Assembly (NCBI RefSeq): GCF_003001815.1
Contig: NZ_PVMZ01000021.1
Coordinates: forward strand, 124,001 to 188,000
Length of the DNA: 64,000 nucleotides
Source: Actinoplanes italicus
GTDB taxonomy: Bacteria > Actinomycetota > Actinomycetes > Mycobacteriales > Micromonosporaceae
Direction of reading: 5' to 3'
Shown here in pieces: positions 32,086-39,624 of the stretch (its first letter is position 1; every line of letters begins with the position of its first letter). Below the pieces are notes generated by a model. The model saw only the letters and a program-made list of their open reading frames with translations. It was not told the origin of the DNA and ran no database searches. Position numbers and translations under genes: made by a program.

Positions 32086-33450
32086 TCAGTCGACGGTCCG
32101 GCACCCGACCGGGTCGGTCGTCGCCGGAGCGTTTTCGGAGGCGGCCGGAGCGGAGGCGGCCGGCGCACTCGCACCGGTCGGGCGAGTCGGTGTCGCCGAG
32201 GTCGACGGCGTCGTGCCGGCAGGCGTGCAGACCGGCTTGAGGTTCGCGTTCGACGGGTCGTCCGCCGTCAGGTCGGTCAGCGTGGTCCGGGCGGCAGCCT
32301 GATCGGCGACGTGGATGCCTTGCTTGACGCGGTCCTGCGCGGCAGTGGTCAGGTCGTCCAGCCGAACCGCGCTGGTCTCGCTCACCGTCGAAAGCTCGAC
32401 ACCGGCGACCTGTCCGGGCACTCCCCGGAAGATGGCCAGCTGCCCCTGCTCGGTGGCGCCGACGTAGTACTGGTCCTGGGTGTACTGCCAGCCGGCCCAC
32501 AGACCGCCGCCGAGCACTGCGAGCAGCACCAGGACCAGCAGCACAGTCCGCACCGGGTGCCCGGCCGGCTCCGCGTCGCGGTCGTAACCGTTCGCCGGCT
32601 CCGGCTGGGCCGCCGGACGTGGCGGCTTGAGAGCCGCGGCCCGCGCCGCCGAGGTGGAGCTGTCCGCGACCGTGGTGTTGCCCCGGTCGAGTGACGCGGC
32701 GCCTCCCACGATCGGGGCCTGCTCGACGATGTCCTTGTCGATGGCGTCGGCGATGATGACCGTGATGTTGTCCGGCCCGCCACCGCGCAGTGCCAGCTGC
32801 ACCAGCCGCTCGACGCACGCTTTCGGGTCGGTCAGCTCGCGCATGGTCTGCGCGATCGTCTCGCCGCTGACCACGCCGGAGAGCCCGTCGCTGCAGATCA
32901 GGTAGCGGTCGCCCTTGAAGACCTGGCGGACCGAGTACTCGGGGTCGATGTCCCGCCCGTCCAGCGCGCGGGTGAGCAGCGAGCGCTGTGGATGACTGCT
33001 CGCCTCCTCCGGGCTGACACGGCCCTCGTCGACCAGCATCTGGACGTACGTGTCGTCCTTGGTGATCTGCGCGAACTCACCCTTGCGCAGGAGGTAGGCC
33101 CGGGAGTCGCCGATGTGCACCATCCCGAACTTGCTGCCGGAGAAGAGGACCGCGGTGAGTGTGGTCCCCATCCCCTCCAGCTGAGGGTTGGCGTCGACGG
33201 TGTCGCGGAGCTGCTGATTGGCGGTCCCGACGGCATGCCGCAGGGCGTCGACCATGGCGTCCCCGGGGACGTCGTCGTCGAGAGGGGCCATCGCAGCGAT
33301 GACGATGTTGGACGCGACGTCACCAGCGGCCATGCCGCCCATGCCGTCCGCGACAGCGAGAAGTCGCGGACCGGCGTAGACGGAGTCCTGGTTCAGGTCT
33401 CGGATCAGACCGCGGTCGCTCTGAGCGGCATAGCGCAGGGTCAGGGTCAT
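32086..33450 (-). CDS. pstP: PP2C-type Ser/Thr phosphatase PstP
   Basis: A 454-residue membrane phosphatase that reverses PknA/PknB phosphorylation. The catalytic domain (1-240) has the metal-binding motifs RDLNQDSV, AVADGMGGMAAGD, GDSRAYLLRKG, CSDGLSG and GGPDNITVI. One helix (about 300-322, VLLVLVLLAVLGGGLWAGW) precedes an extracellular region that ends in a Thr/Pro/Ala-rich tail. It starts inside the stop of fhaB (ATGA, 33447-33450). The rodA gene begins 27 bases after its stop. Confidence 0.96.
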   Translation of the reverse strand: MTLTLRYAAQSDRGLIRDLNQDSVYAGPRLLAVADGMGGMAAGDVASNIVIAAMAPLDDDVPGDAMVDALRHAVGTANQQLRDTVDANPQLEGMGTTLTAVLFSGSKFGMVHIGDSRAYLLRKGEFAQITKDDTYVQMLVDEGRVSPEEASSHPQRSLLTRALDGRDIDPEYSVRQVFKGDRYLICSDGLSGVVSGETIAQTMRELTDPKACVERLVQLALRGGGPDNITVIIADAIDKDIVEQAPIVGGAASLDRGNTTVADSSTSAARAAALKPPRPAAQPEPANGYDRDAEPAGHPVRTVLLVLVLLAVLGGGLWAGWQYTQDQYYVGATEQGQLAIFRGVPGQVAGVELSTVSETSAVRLDDLTTAAQDRVKQGIHVADQAAARTTLTDLTADDPSNANLKPVCTPAGTTPSTSATPTRPTGASAPAASAPAASENAPATTDPVGCRTVD

Positions 33451-33929
33451 GGCCGTAACTCGAGAGAAGTGCGCCCGATCCGGATCGGAACGCCAAGGGG
33501 GACTGGAGTGGGTCCGGAGACCTTACCGCGATCAAGGTAGGTGCCGTTGGTCGAGCCGAGGTCCTCGACGAACCACTGGCCCTCGCGGGGCACCAGGCGG
33601 GCGTGGCGGGCCGACGCGAAGTCATCCGTGATGACGAGCGTCGAATCCTCGGCCCGACCGATCGTGATCATTGCTTCACCGAGAGTGATTCTCGTGCCGG
33701 CCAGGTTGCCGGCAGTCACGACCAGTTGCCGCGCTGCCTTACCGCGTTTCGCCTTCGCCGGCCGGCCCTGGAGCACCGCGCCACCCACCCCCCGAGGGCT
33801 GGCGACGATGCTCTTGGTCCGGCCACCTGCGAAGAGATCCCGCCGGATCACCCCGACCACCGTGAACACGAAGATCCACAGAAGGATGAGAAATCCGAAG
33901 CGGGCGACGGTGAGGACGAATTCGGGCAA
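33447..33929 (-). CDS. fhaB: FHA-domain protein FhaB (FipA)
   Basis: A 160-residue protein with an N-terminal transmembrane helix (about residues 8-28, ARFGFLILLWIFVFTVVGVI), a basic linker and a C-terminal FHA domain with IGRAEDSTLVI, ARHARL and EDLGSTNGTYLD, the phosphothreonine-binding loops. The mycobacterial orthologue (FhaB/FipA) is a PknA/PknB substrate that links FtsZ and FtsQ or other division proteins. It sits between fhaA and pstP and overlaps the latter by ATGA. Confidence 0.93.
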   Translation of the reverse strand: MPEFVLTVARFGFLILLWIFVFTVVGVIRRDLFAGGRTKSIVASPRGVGGAVLQGRPAKAKRGKAARQLVVTAGNLAGTRITLGEAMITIGRAEDSTLVITDDFASARHARLVPREGQWFVEDLGSTNGTYLDRGKVSGPTPVPLGVPIRIGRTSLELRP

Positions 33930-33934
33930 GGTGG

Positions 33935-34696
33935 CTAGCCGTCCACTCGGAAGGTGAGCGTGGTCGTGCCGAGCTGAATCATGTCGCCCGGGTTGAGCGC
34001 GACGGCGGACACCCGCTGGCCGTTGACCATGGTGCCGTTCGTCGAGCCCAGGTCGGTCAGCACGACCTGATTGCCGTCGTAGTCGAGCCGGGCGTGCCGA
34101 CGCGAGATACCGACGTCGGGCAGGCGCAGGTTCGCCTGGTCACCACGGCCGATCACGGTCGAGCCCATCTGCAGCGGGTAGGTCCGCCCGTCACCGGAGA
34201 CCAGCCCGACGCTGCGTGGACCGCCGTGACCACCGTGGTGCTGCTGGTAGCCACCCTGCTGGTCGTACGGCGAATACTGCGGGCCGGCGTCGTAGGCGGG
34301 CTGCTGCACCGGGGCGACCTCGCCGCCGGTGTAGACCTCCGCCGTGACACGGAACATGCCCGTGTCCAGGCCGTCTCCACGCTCGATCTCGACGATCACG
34401 TCGCCGTAGACGGTCCAGGCCTGCTCACCGATGAACTCGGCCTGGGACTGCGCCAGCTCCTGCGCCAGAGCGGCCGCGTACGGCGCGAGCCGACTGTGGT
34501 CGTAGGGCGACAGATCGATCACATAGCGGTTGGGCACGAGAGTGCGACCACCGGCCAGGATGGCCTTGTGCGCCTCGGCCTCCCGCTGCATGGCATTCAG
34601 GATCTCCACAGGGTGCACGACACCCTTGAAGACCTTGGCGAAGGCCCCTTCGACCAGGCCTTCCAATCGCTTCTCAAAGCGCTGCAGCACGCTCAC
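33935..34696 (-). CDS. fhaA: DUF3662/FHA-domain protein FhaA
   Basis: A 253-residue protein with N-terminal DUF3662 domain (VSVLQRFEKRLEGLVEGAFA, then FKGVVHPVEILNAMQREAEA), a Gln/Gly/Tyr-rich linker (about 140-170) and a C-terminal FHA domain with IGRGDQANLRL, SRRHARLDY and LGSTNGTMVNG. In mycobacteria FhaA binds phosphorylated MviN and PknB. I chose the GTG at 34696 because GAGGAGGAG precedes it closely and it matches the family start; a longer ORF extends to 34801. It is the first gene of the kinase/phosphatase operon. Confidence 0.94.
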   Translation of the reverse strand: MSVLQRFEKRLEGLVEGAFAKVFKGVVHPVEILNAMQREAEAHKAILAGGRTLVPNRYVIDLSPYDHSRLAPYAAALAQELAQSQAEFIGEQAWTVYGDVIVEIERGDGLDTGMFRVTAEVYTGGEVAPVQQPAYDAGPQYSPYDQQGGYQQHHGGHGGPRSVGLVSGDGRTYPLQMGSTVIGRGDQANLRLPDVGISRRHARLDYDGNQVVLTDLGSTNGTMVNGQRVSAVALNPGDMIQLGTTTLTFRVDG

Positions 34697-34855
34697 CGGC
34701 TCCTCCTCGGGTTCCGAGGACATGATGGTATCCGGCGACCGCTTGCGCATCTGTAGCCCAAGAGCAGCCGGCACTTCTGACCCTCGTATGGCGCCCCGCA
34801 ACGCCGTGCTAATGTTTCCTCCGTTGCCGGGGCGATATCAACTCGCTAGGTGACG

Positions 34856-34877
34856 TGCGACAGCGTAGTCTGTCGCA
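34856..34877. promoter_or_regulatory. Inverted repeat upstream of fhaA
   Basis: Perfect 8-bp arms, TGCGACAG and CTGTCGCA, separated by six bases (cgtagt). It sits 160 bases upstream of the fhaA GTG and 79 bases before tRNA-Leu. No T-tract follows, so it looks more like an operator than a terminator. Role is unknown. Confidence 0.5.
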
Positions 34878-34955
34878 GCCAGTAACAAGAAGCAGGCCCG
34901 ACGGTCCGCTTCAAGCCAAAAAGATCAGATGTATGATCTTGGCGGCAAGTCACAT

Positions 34956-35038
34956 GGGGATGTGGCGGAATGGCAGACGCGCACGGTTCAGGTCCGTGTG
35001 TCCGAAAGGACGTGGGGGTTCAACTCCCCCCATCCCCA
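34956..35038 (+). tRNA. tRNA-Leu (anticodon CAG)
   Basis: An 83-base class II tRNA: acceptor GGGGATG/CATCCCC, discriminator A, anticodon stem CACGG/CCGTG with loop TTCAGGT (anticodon CAG, reads CTG), a long variable arm (TGTCCGAAAGGACG) and T-arm GGGGGTTCAACTCCCCC. No encoded CCA. Confidence 0.96.
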
Positions 35039-35052
35039 CGAGATCGAATTGG

Positions 35053-35099
35053 GCGACCCTGTCCGCGGAAAGCGCGGACTCGGGTCGCTCTCGTCTTTT
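35053..35099 (+). terminator. Terminator after tRNA-Leu
   Basis: A near-perfect stem of GCGACCC/GGGTCGC and GTCCGCG/CGCGGAC with a GAAAG loop, followed by TCTCGTCTTTTC. Confidence 0.9.
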
Positions 35100-35509
35100 C
35101 TACCCCGTGGGCCGAGCCCCCGGGAACCCCGCATCACGGTGGGCGCGGTGAGTGGTCCGGTTGCGGTGGGCCGCGGTGGGCGCGGTGAGTGGTCCGGTTG
35201 CGGTGGGCCGCGGTGGGCGCGGTGAATGGTCCGGTTGCGGTGGGCCGCGGTGGGCGCGGTGAGTGGTCCGGTTGCGGTGGGCCTGGGTGGTCCTGGGGTG
35301 GGCGCGGTTTTGCGGTTCGGCGCTGTTGGCGGTTGGGCTGCATACAAACCCTGCGGGTGTACGCCCAGCGCGTACTGACACTGTTCGGGGATTGTCGACC
35401 GGCCTTTCCTGGCTGATGGTTGATGTGGGGTTGGCGTTCACTTTCAGGTGAAGGTGTGTGGAGCGCTATGCTCGCCGCCTTATTCGGTCTTCAGGGGTGG
35501 GGTTCGGTC
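35100..35509. other. Intergenic stretch with repeats and no supported gene
   Basis: The first 30 bases (TCTACCCCGTGGGCCGAGCC and beyond) resemble the post-tRNA hairpin at 11711-11740. A fourfold 37-bp tandem repeat follows (35141-35288). Open frames crossing the repeat on either strand are low-complexity and lack ribosome sites. From 35330 to 35509 lies the upstream region of the WecG/TagA gene. Confidence 0.6.
35141..35288. repeat. Four tandem 37-bp repeats
   Basis: Units begin at 35141, 35178, 35215 and 35252. The unit opens GGGCGCGGTGAGTGGTCCGG and ends TTGCGGTGGGCCGCGGT. Unit 3 has GAATGG for GAGTGG and unit 4 diverges at its end. No unique spacers separate the units, so it is not a CRISPR array. 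Confidence 0.92.
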
Positions 35510-36334
35510 GTGACGGCGACTGGTGCGGGTGTCGGGCAGGGCAAGCGCAACGTGCTCGGTGTGCTTGTGGATGCGACTGACTATGCGACTGCTACGGCTC
35601 GGATCATCGAGGCTGCTCGGGAGCACCGTGGGTTCGCTGTGACGGCTCTGGCCGTGCACGGGGTCATGACCGGTGTCGAGGATCCGGCTCACAACGCCCG
35701 GCTCAACTCCTTCGACCTCGTCACCCCCGATGGCCAGCCCGTTCGGTGGGCGCTCAATACGCTGCACGGCGCTGGACTCGCTGACCGGGTGTATGGACCG
35801 ACGCTGACCCTGAAGGTGGTCGAGCAGGCCGCCGCCGAGGGTCTGCCGATTTATCTGTACGGCTCGACGGAGCCGACCCTCGAGAGACTCGTTCCGGCCC
35901 TGCAGGGAATGTTCCCGGCGCTGAAGATCGCCGGCGTGGAGGCCTCGAAGTTCCGTAAGTCACAGCCGGGCGAGCCGGAGGCGATCGCCGAGCGGATCAA
36001 GGCGTCCGGGGCTCGGATCGTGCTGGTCGGGCTGGGCTGCCCGCGGCAGGAGATCTTCACCTACGCGATGCGGCCGCTGCTGGACATGCCGCTGCTGGCC
36101 GTCGGTGCCGCGTTCGACTACCACGCCGGCCTGCTGAAGAACCCGCCCGCGTGGATGCAGAAGTATGCACTGGAGTGGCTGTGGCGTCTCGGCCTCGAGC
36201 CGAAGCGGCTGTGGAAGCGGTACATCCTGCTGAACCCGGCCTACCTGAGCCGCCTCGGCGCGCAGAAGCTCGGCCTGTGGAAAGCGGCCCCGCCTGCCCC
36301 GGCGACCGAGCCGGTGCACGAGTTCGCCGTCTGA
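35510..36334 (+). CDS. WecG/TagA/CpsF-family glycosyltransferase (GT26)
   Basis: A 274-residue cytoplasmic/peripheral enzyme. The GT26 signature is clear: TALAVHGVMTGVEDP, NSFDLVTPDGQPVRWAL with the catalytic-type Asp, YLYGSTEP, VGLGCPRQEIF and VGAAFDYHAGLLKNPPAWMQ, then GLEWLWRL-like ALEWLWRLGLEPKRLWKRYI. Family members transfer N-acetylmannosamine (uronate) onto lipid-linked intermediates in teichoic acid or capsule synthesis. The GTG at 35510 is chosen for the GGGGTGGGG upstream and because it precedes the conserved core by the usual length. No other cell-wall polymer genes adjoin it, so the product polymer is unknown. Confidence 0.88.
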   Translation: MTATGAGVGQGKRNVLGVLVDATDYATATARIIEAAREHRGFAVTALAVHGVMTGVEDPAHNARLNSFDLVTPDGQPVRWALNTLHGAGLADRVYGPTLTLKVVEQAAAEGLPIYLYGSTEPTLERLVPALQGMFPALKIAGVEASKFRKSQPGEPEAIAERIKASGARIVLVGLGCPRQEIFTYAMRPLLDMPLLAVGAAFDYHAGLLKNPPAWMQKYALEWLWRLGLEPKRLWKRYILLNPAYLSRLGAQKLGLWKAAPPAPATEPVHEFAV

Positions 36335-36381
36335 CATAAAAGATCTTTATCCCGACAGTGAGGTGCACGTCACTCTCGGAT

Positions 36382-36398
36382 TGTGGACTTTGTCCACA
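36382..36398. promoter_or_regulatory. DnaA-box-like inverted pair
   Basis: TGTGGACTTTGTCCACA contains an exact TTGTCCACA (36390-36398), the preferred high-GC actinobacterial DnaA box, and on the other strand an overlapping partial box. A weaker TTCCACA lies at 36410-36416. It is upstream of the membrane protein gene at 36509. Binding is inferred. Confidence 0.5.
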
Positions 36399-36508
36399 TA
36401 GTCCGCCGGTTCCACAACATGCAGCGACAGCGAAGGCACTGAACGTAACTTCACACCCGTAAGGGTTCAGCGTCGGGGCATATCCCGGTTTCGCAAGTTG
36501 CGTTAACG

Positions 36509-37132
36509 GTGAACGCTGTCGATGTGAACACCGCTGTGGACGTCATCCTGATCGGCATTCTCGCCGCAGTCTGGCTCGCCGCCGGAATGCTGGCCGACGG
36601 CATGTCGGCCGTCGGTTCCGCCCGTCAGCTCCGCCGCCGGGCCGGACTCCTCTCCGCGCTCGTCGTCGCGGGTGTCGCGGTGTTTGCCGCGGTGCCGATC
36701 ATCTCGGGGATGGTGCCGGGCCTCTCGGCAGCTCCCACGGCCGCCCTGCTCCCGGCGGTGCCGGCCTTCGTGGTGCTGACCGCGACCATCCGTCGCCTCG
36801 GCTGGGTCCGGCGGGGCTCCGGAGCTTTCGCGACCGCGCCGCTCACGCCGGTTCCCCCGGCGCTGCGAGCAGCCGCCGCCCATCCGTTGCTGGCGGCGCC
36901 GCTGCAAGTGACCGGTCTGGCCGCGCTCGCCGGCCTGCCGATCGCGGCCGGCGCGGTGGCCCTGCCGGGTGGCCAGGCCACCGCCGTGGCAGGCATCGCG
37001 GTGATCACGACCGTCCTCGCGGTCGCCCTGATCGGCATCCGGGCCGGCCTGCGGCACAGCCGCCTCGCACCGCTGGTGCTGGCGCCGCTCGACCGGGACC
37101 GCGAGAAGATCCCGGCCGGCGTCGTCCGCTGA
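36509..37132 (+). CDS. Hypothetical polytopic membrane protein
   Basis: A 207-residue protein with about five hydrophobic segments: an N-terminal helix (VDVILIGILAAVWLAAGML), LLSALVVAGVAVFAAVPIIS, a central AALLPAVPAFVVLTA, LAALAGLPIAAGAVAL and VAGIAVITTVLAVALIGIR. The C-terminus is basic and cytoplasmic. I do not recognise a domain. GTG 36509 is the furthest start; GTG 36524 (VNTAVDV) is another option. The DnaA-box pair lies 111 bases upstream. A convergent terminator follows. Confidence 0.7.
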   Translation: MNAVDVNTAVDVILIGILAAVWLAAGMLADGMSAVGSARQLRRRAGLLSALVVAGVAVFAAVPIISGMVPGLSAAPTAALLPAVPAFVVLTATIRRLGWVRRGSGAFATAPLTPVPPALRAAAAHPLLAAPLQVTGLAALAGLPIAAGAVALPGGQATAVAGIAVITTVLAVALIGIRAGLRHSRLAPLVLAPLDRDREKIPAGVVR

Positions 37133-37142
37133 GCTCGATCTT

Positions 37143-37201
37143 CACGGCTGCCGCACACTACTTTCTCGGCGCGCCCAAGAAAGCGGAGTGCGGCAGCCGT
37201 G
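37143..37201. terminator. Convergent terminator with bulged stem
   Basis: Outer arms CACGGCTGCCGCAC and GTGCGGCAGCCGTG (14 bp perfect) enclose a 31-base loop that itself contains CTTTCT and AGAAAG. It lies between the membrane protein gene and the minus-strand hypothetical gene at 37206. Confidence 0.85.
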
Positions 37202-37205
37202 CGTT

Positions 37206-37649
37206 CTAGTGCTTCTTGGCCTCTTGAACGTAAAGCAGCTCCAGAATGGAGCGCGCCGCCTCGAACCAGCGGTCCAACCACTCCGACGGCGGCAGTGTGC
37301 CGCGGGCCGGCAGCTCCAGCAGCAGACCACGCAACAGCGGGTGGTCCGCCATGGACTGGCTCGAGGAGTCGGTCCAGCCGGTGGCCGAGAAGACCGGGTC
37401 ACTGAGACCCTGCAGGTCGAGTGAGGGAAGCTTGGCGGCCCGATCCAGCGGGCTGGTCGGCTCGATGCTGCTGTGCGACCGCCCTGGCGACCGGGTCGGC
37501 AGCCCTGAGCTGCTACGCGGCACGAGGTCACTGTCGCTGTCGGTGGACAGGGCCTCACGCCGGCCCTGCCGGTACGCGCTCACTCCGCCACTGAACCGGT
37601 CCTGCGCCGTCGACGAACCGTTGCTGAGGTTCTCGGAACCAATCGTCAT
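37206..37649 (-). CDS. Hypothetical protein, 147 residues
   Basis: A 147-residue soluble protein that begins MTIGSENLSNGSSTAQDRFS with a Ser/Arg-rich, probably disordered first half. The second half looks helical and amphipathic, with LPPSEWLDRWFEAARSILEL and a C-terminal YVQEAKKH. No known domain is recognised. The ATG at 37649 is supported by AAGGCAG; an extended frame to 37814 has poor context. It is convergent with the membrane protein gene and in the same direction as the DUF397 gene, beyond a terminator. Confidence 0.65.
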   Translation of the reverse strand: MTIGSENLSNGSSTAQDRFSGGVSAYRQGRREALSTDSDSDLVPRSSSGLPTRSPGRSHSSIEPTSPLDRAAKLPSLDLQGLSDPVFSATGWTDSSSQSMADHPLLRGLLLELPARGTLPPSEWLDRWFEAARSILELLYVQEAKKH

Positions 37650-37820
37650 CTGTCTGCCTTGCCTCGTTCGGGCTGTGGCGTACCGCTGTCTCGATCGTTG
37701 TGAGACAGCGGTGTGACACAGCCGGTGATGTGTCCCGGCCCACAGCGCGGTCCGGTCCGCGCTTGGACATTTCAACGAGGCGGGTCGTACACAGGCGACG
37801 GCAGAATCGGGCAAATAGCA

Positions 37821-37859
37821 ACGGCCGGCCCCGGCGGATCAGATCGCCGTGCCGGCCGT
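37821..37859 (-). terminator. Terminator after the DUF397 gene
   Basis: Arms ACGGCCGGC and GCCGGCCGT (9 bp) with an inner GGCGGAT/ATCGCC pairing, 12 bases past the DUF397 stop codon on the minus strand. Confidence 0.72.
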
Positions 37860-37870
37860 GCCGATGTTTC

Positions 37871-38095
37871 TCAGAGGTCGAACTCGCCGTCCTTGGCACC
37901 ACCCACGAACGCGTCCCACTCGGCCGACGTGAAGATCAGTGCCGGTCCGGTCGGGTTCTTCGAGTCCCGCACCGCGATCGCCTCGCCGACGAACGCGACC
38001 TCAACACAGTTGTCGCAGTTGGGGCCGCTTCGCGTGCTCTTGAACCACTGTGCGTGGTTCAGATCGACTCGGAGGCCCTTCGCCTCGATTTCCAC
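37871..38095 (-). CDS. DUF397-domain protein
   Basis: A 74-residue protein carrying the DUF397 core: AQWFKSTRSGPNCDNCVEVA then FVGEAIAVRDSKNP and FTSAEWDAFVGG. DUF397 proteins are nearly always encoded beside XRE-DUF5753 regulators in actinobacteria, as here, where it overlaps the upstream regulator gene by 37 bases. The pair is proposed to act as a toxin-antitoxin-like or developmental switch, as reported for some Streptomyces BldB-related/AbaA partners, but its mode here is unproven. Confidence 0.92.
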   Translation of the reverse strand: MEIEAKGLRVDLNHAQWFKSTRSGPNCDNCVEVAFVGEAIAVRDSKNPTGPALIFTSAEWDAFVGGAKDGEFDL

Positions 38096-38940
38096 AATGG
38101 CTCCTCTACCAGCATCTCGATCATGTCGCTGGACGCCTCCGGATCCAGGGCTGCGTCCCGGATGGTGTCGAACACCTCCCGGTACTTGCGGAGTTCGTCG
38201 TCCTTCTCCAGGAAGACCCCACCGGCCGCGTTCTCGGCGAACACCAGGGCGGGGTCTCCGTCCGTGGGGAAGTCGAGGATCGCGAACGCACCGTCCATCG
38301 CGGCATGTGCACCGACGGCGAACGGCAGGATCTGGAGAGTCACGTTCGGCAGGCGGGCCGAGTCGAGCAGATGTCGCAACTGCTCGCGCATGACCGTGTC
38401 GCCACCGACCGGCCGACTCACCACCGCTTCATCGAGCACCACCCAGAGATCGATTGGATCGTCCTGAATCAACAACGACTGGCGTTGCATGCGGACGCGG
38501 ACCCGTTGCGCGATTCTCTGATCGGTGTCATCCCATCGGGCGGATCCAATGAGAGCCGCCGCGTACTCCTCACTCTGCAACAGGCCCGGAATGACCTGCT
38601 GTTCATATGTCCGAATTGATCTAGCACCGGCCTCGAAGTCGACATAAGTGCTGTTCAGGACGGTTGAGTAGGGGTGCCACCAGCCACGCTGGCGACCGTC
38701 TCGAGCAATTCCGACGAGACTTTCCACAATGTCCGGATTAGCGCCGTAAAACAACAACATGTCGCTTACGTCAGTCGCGCTGGCGTTGGTATGCCCGGTC
38801 TCAATGCGGGATATCTTGGACGTCGAGCAGCCAAGCCGCTCAGCCACCACGTCGATGGTCACGCCGGCCGCCTCACGATGTCTGCGCAGTTCCACACCGA
38901 GGCGGCGTCGACGAAGGGTGGGACTGCGGCGTCGATTCAC
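38059..38940 (-). CDS. XRE-family regulator with DUF5753 domain
   Basis: A 293-residue protein. The helix-turn-helix domain (about residues 10-70) reads ELRRHREAAGVTIDVVAERL and CSTSKISRIETGHTNASATD, a clear XRE HTH. The C-terminal DUF5753 domain has YEQQVIPGLLQSEEYAAALI, RVRMQRQSLL and VTLQILPFAVGAH. The GTG at 38940 is chosen (GGAGA upstream); an extension to 38979 lacks a ribosome site. Upstream at 39014-39026 is the palindrome ATGCAA-C-TTGCAT, a candidate autoregulatory site. It is followed by an overlapping DUF397 gene. Confidence 0.92.
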   Translation of the reverse strand: MNRRRSPTLRRRRLGVELRRHREAAGVTIDVVAERLGCSTSKISRIETGHTNASATDVSDMLLFYGANPDIVESLVGIARDGRQRGWWHPYSTVLNSTYVDFEAGARSIRTYEQQVIPGLLQSEEYAAALIGSARWDDTDQRIAQRVRVRMQRQSLLIQDDPIDLWVVLDEAVVSRPVGGDTVMREQLRHLLDSARLPNVTLQILPFAVGAHAAMDGAFAILDFPTDGDPALVFAENAAGGVFLEKDDELRKYREVFDTIRDAALDPEASSDMIEMLVEEPLWKSRRRASESI

Positions 38941-39318
38941 CTGCCCAGTCTCCCGACCCGCCCATGATCCTTCAAGCACAGTGGATGATCACGGAGAATC
39001 ACGGAAGCGTGACATGCAACTTGCATCGACGGGACTGGTGGTGCAATCTTTCCGTATGGCCAGCGTCACTTAATGTTCTTGAGGGACGTGGGCAAGACAG
39101 GCAAAACGCACCAAGACGACGTCCAACACGGGGCGCCGAGCCTCGGGAAGTCCGATTTGGACTTTCGCCCTGACACGGGTGGGGTTGTTCGGCGATAGTG
39201 ACGTTCCGCAACCACCTTCGATGGTCCTATCAGTCGAAGGCTTGCAAAGTGCACTCAGACGGCAAACTGATGCACTTGTCACCAAATCCTCCACACGAGT
39301 CTCAGGGCAGGAGATGAC
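38941..39318. other. Intergenic region upstream of the XRE regulator
   Basis: About 380 bases without a supported gene. It holds the palindrome at 39014-39026 and, on the plus side, the ribosome site of the 101-residue gene. Short open frames on the minus strand (39066-39294) have no recognisable start or motif and are not called. Confidence 0.55.
39014..39026. promoter_or_regulatory. Palindrome ATGCAACTTGCAT
   Basis: Perfect 6-bp arms (ATGCAA / TTGCAT) around one base, 74 bases upstream of the XRE gene start. Site size and symmetry suit an XRE dimer, so autoregulation is the working idea. Confidence 0.45.
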
Positions 39319-39624
39319 GTGGTTTTACCTCGGTCCGGTGATGTCATCCACGTGACGAAGGCGGCGAGCGTCCAATTCGCATCACCGATGCTGTTCCGGG
39401 TCATCCGGGTCCACGACTGGCCGACGTATGAGGGCTGGGTCTGGCTGGACGGCTACGAACTGAACTCGGCCGGTGACGCGGTCGAACGCCGATCCATCTT
39501 CGTCCAGGTCAACGGCCTGCGCCCGGTCGGAAAGGCACCCGACCCGCGAGTACGCAACGCTCGCCAGCCCGCCACGCGTCCCGGGGTTCTCCCCACGCGG
39601 GCGGTCCGTACCACCAACCGCTAG
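39319..39624 (+). CDS. Hypothetical protein, 101 residues
   Basis: A 101-residue protein with AGGAGA seven bases upstream of the GTG. The core SGDVIHVTKAASVQFASPML and FRVIRVHDWPTYEGWVWLDG, then ELNSAGDAVERRSIFVQVNG, suggest a small beta-barrel (SH3-like or nucleotide-binding) fold of an uncharacterised actinobacterial family. The C-terminus is basic. No membrane segment. Its TAG overlaps the stop of the convergent PASTA-protein gene. Confidence 0.72.
   Translation: MVLPRSGDVIHVTKAASVQFASPMLFRVIRVHDWPTYEGWVWLDGYELNSAGDAVERRSIFVQVNGLRPVGKAPDPRVRNARQPATRPGVLPTRAVRTTNR

Noticed and set aside
34801..34801. Longer fhaA start
   Set aside because: GTG 34696 has GAGGAGGAG just upstream and matches the FhaA family N-terminus.
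35141..35288. Possible CRISPR array
   Set aside because: Repeats are tandem and contiguous with no unique spacers, and no cas genes are present.
37206..37814. Longer start of the 147-residue hypothetical gene
   Set aside because: The extension has no ribosome site, while ATG 37649 has AAGGCAG upstream.
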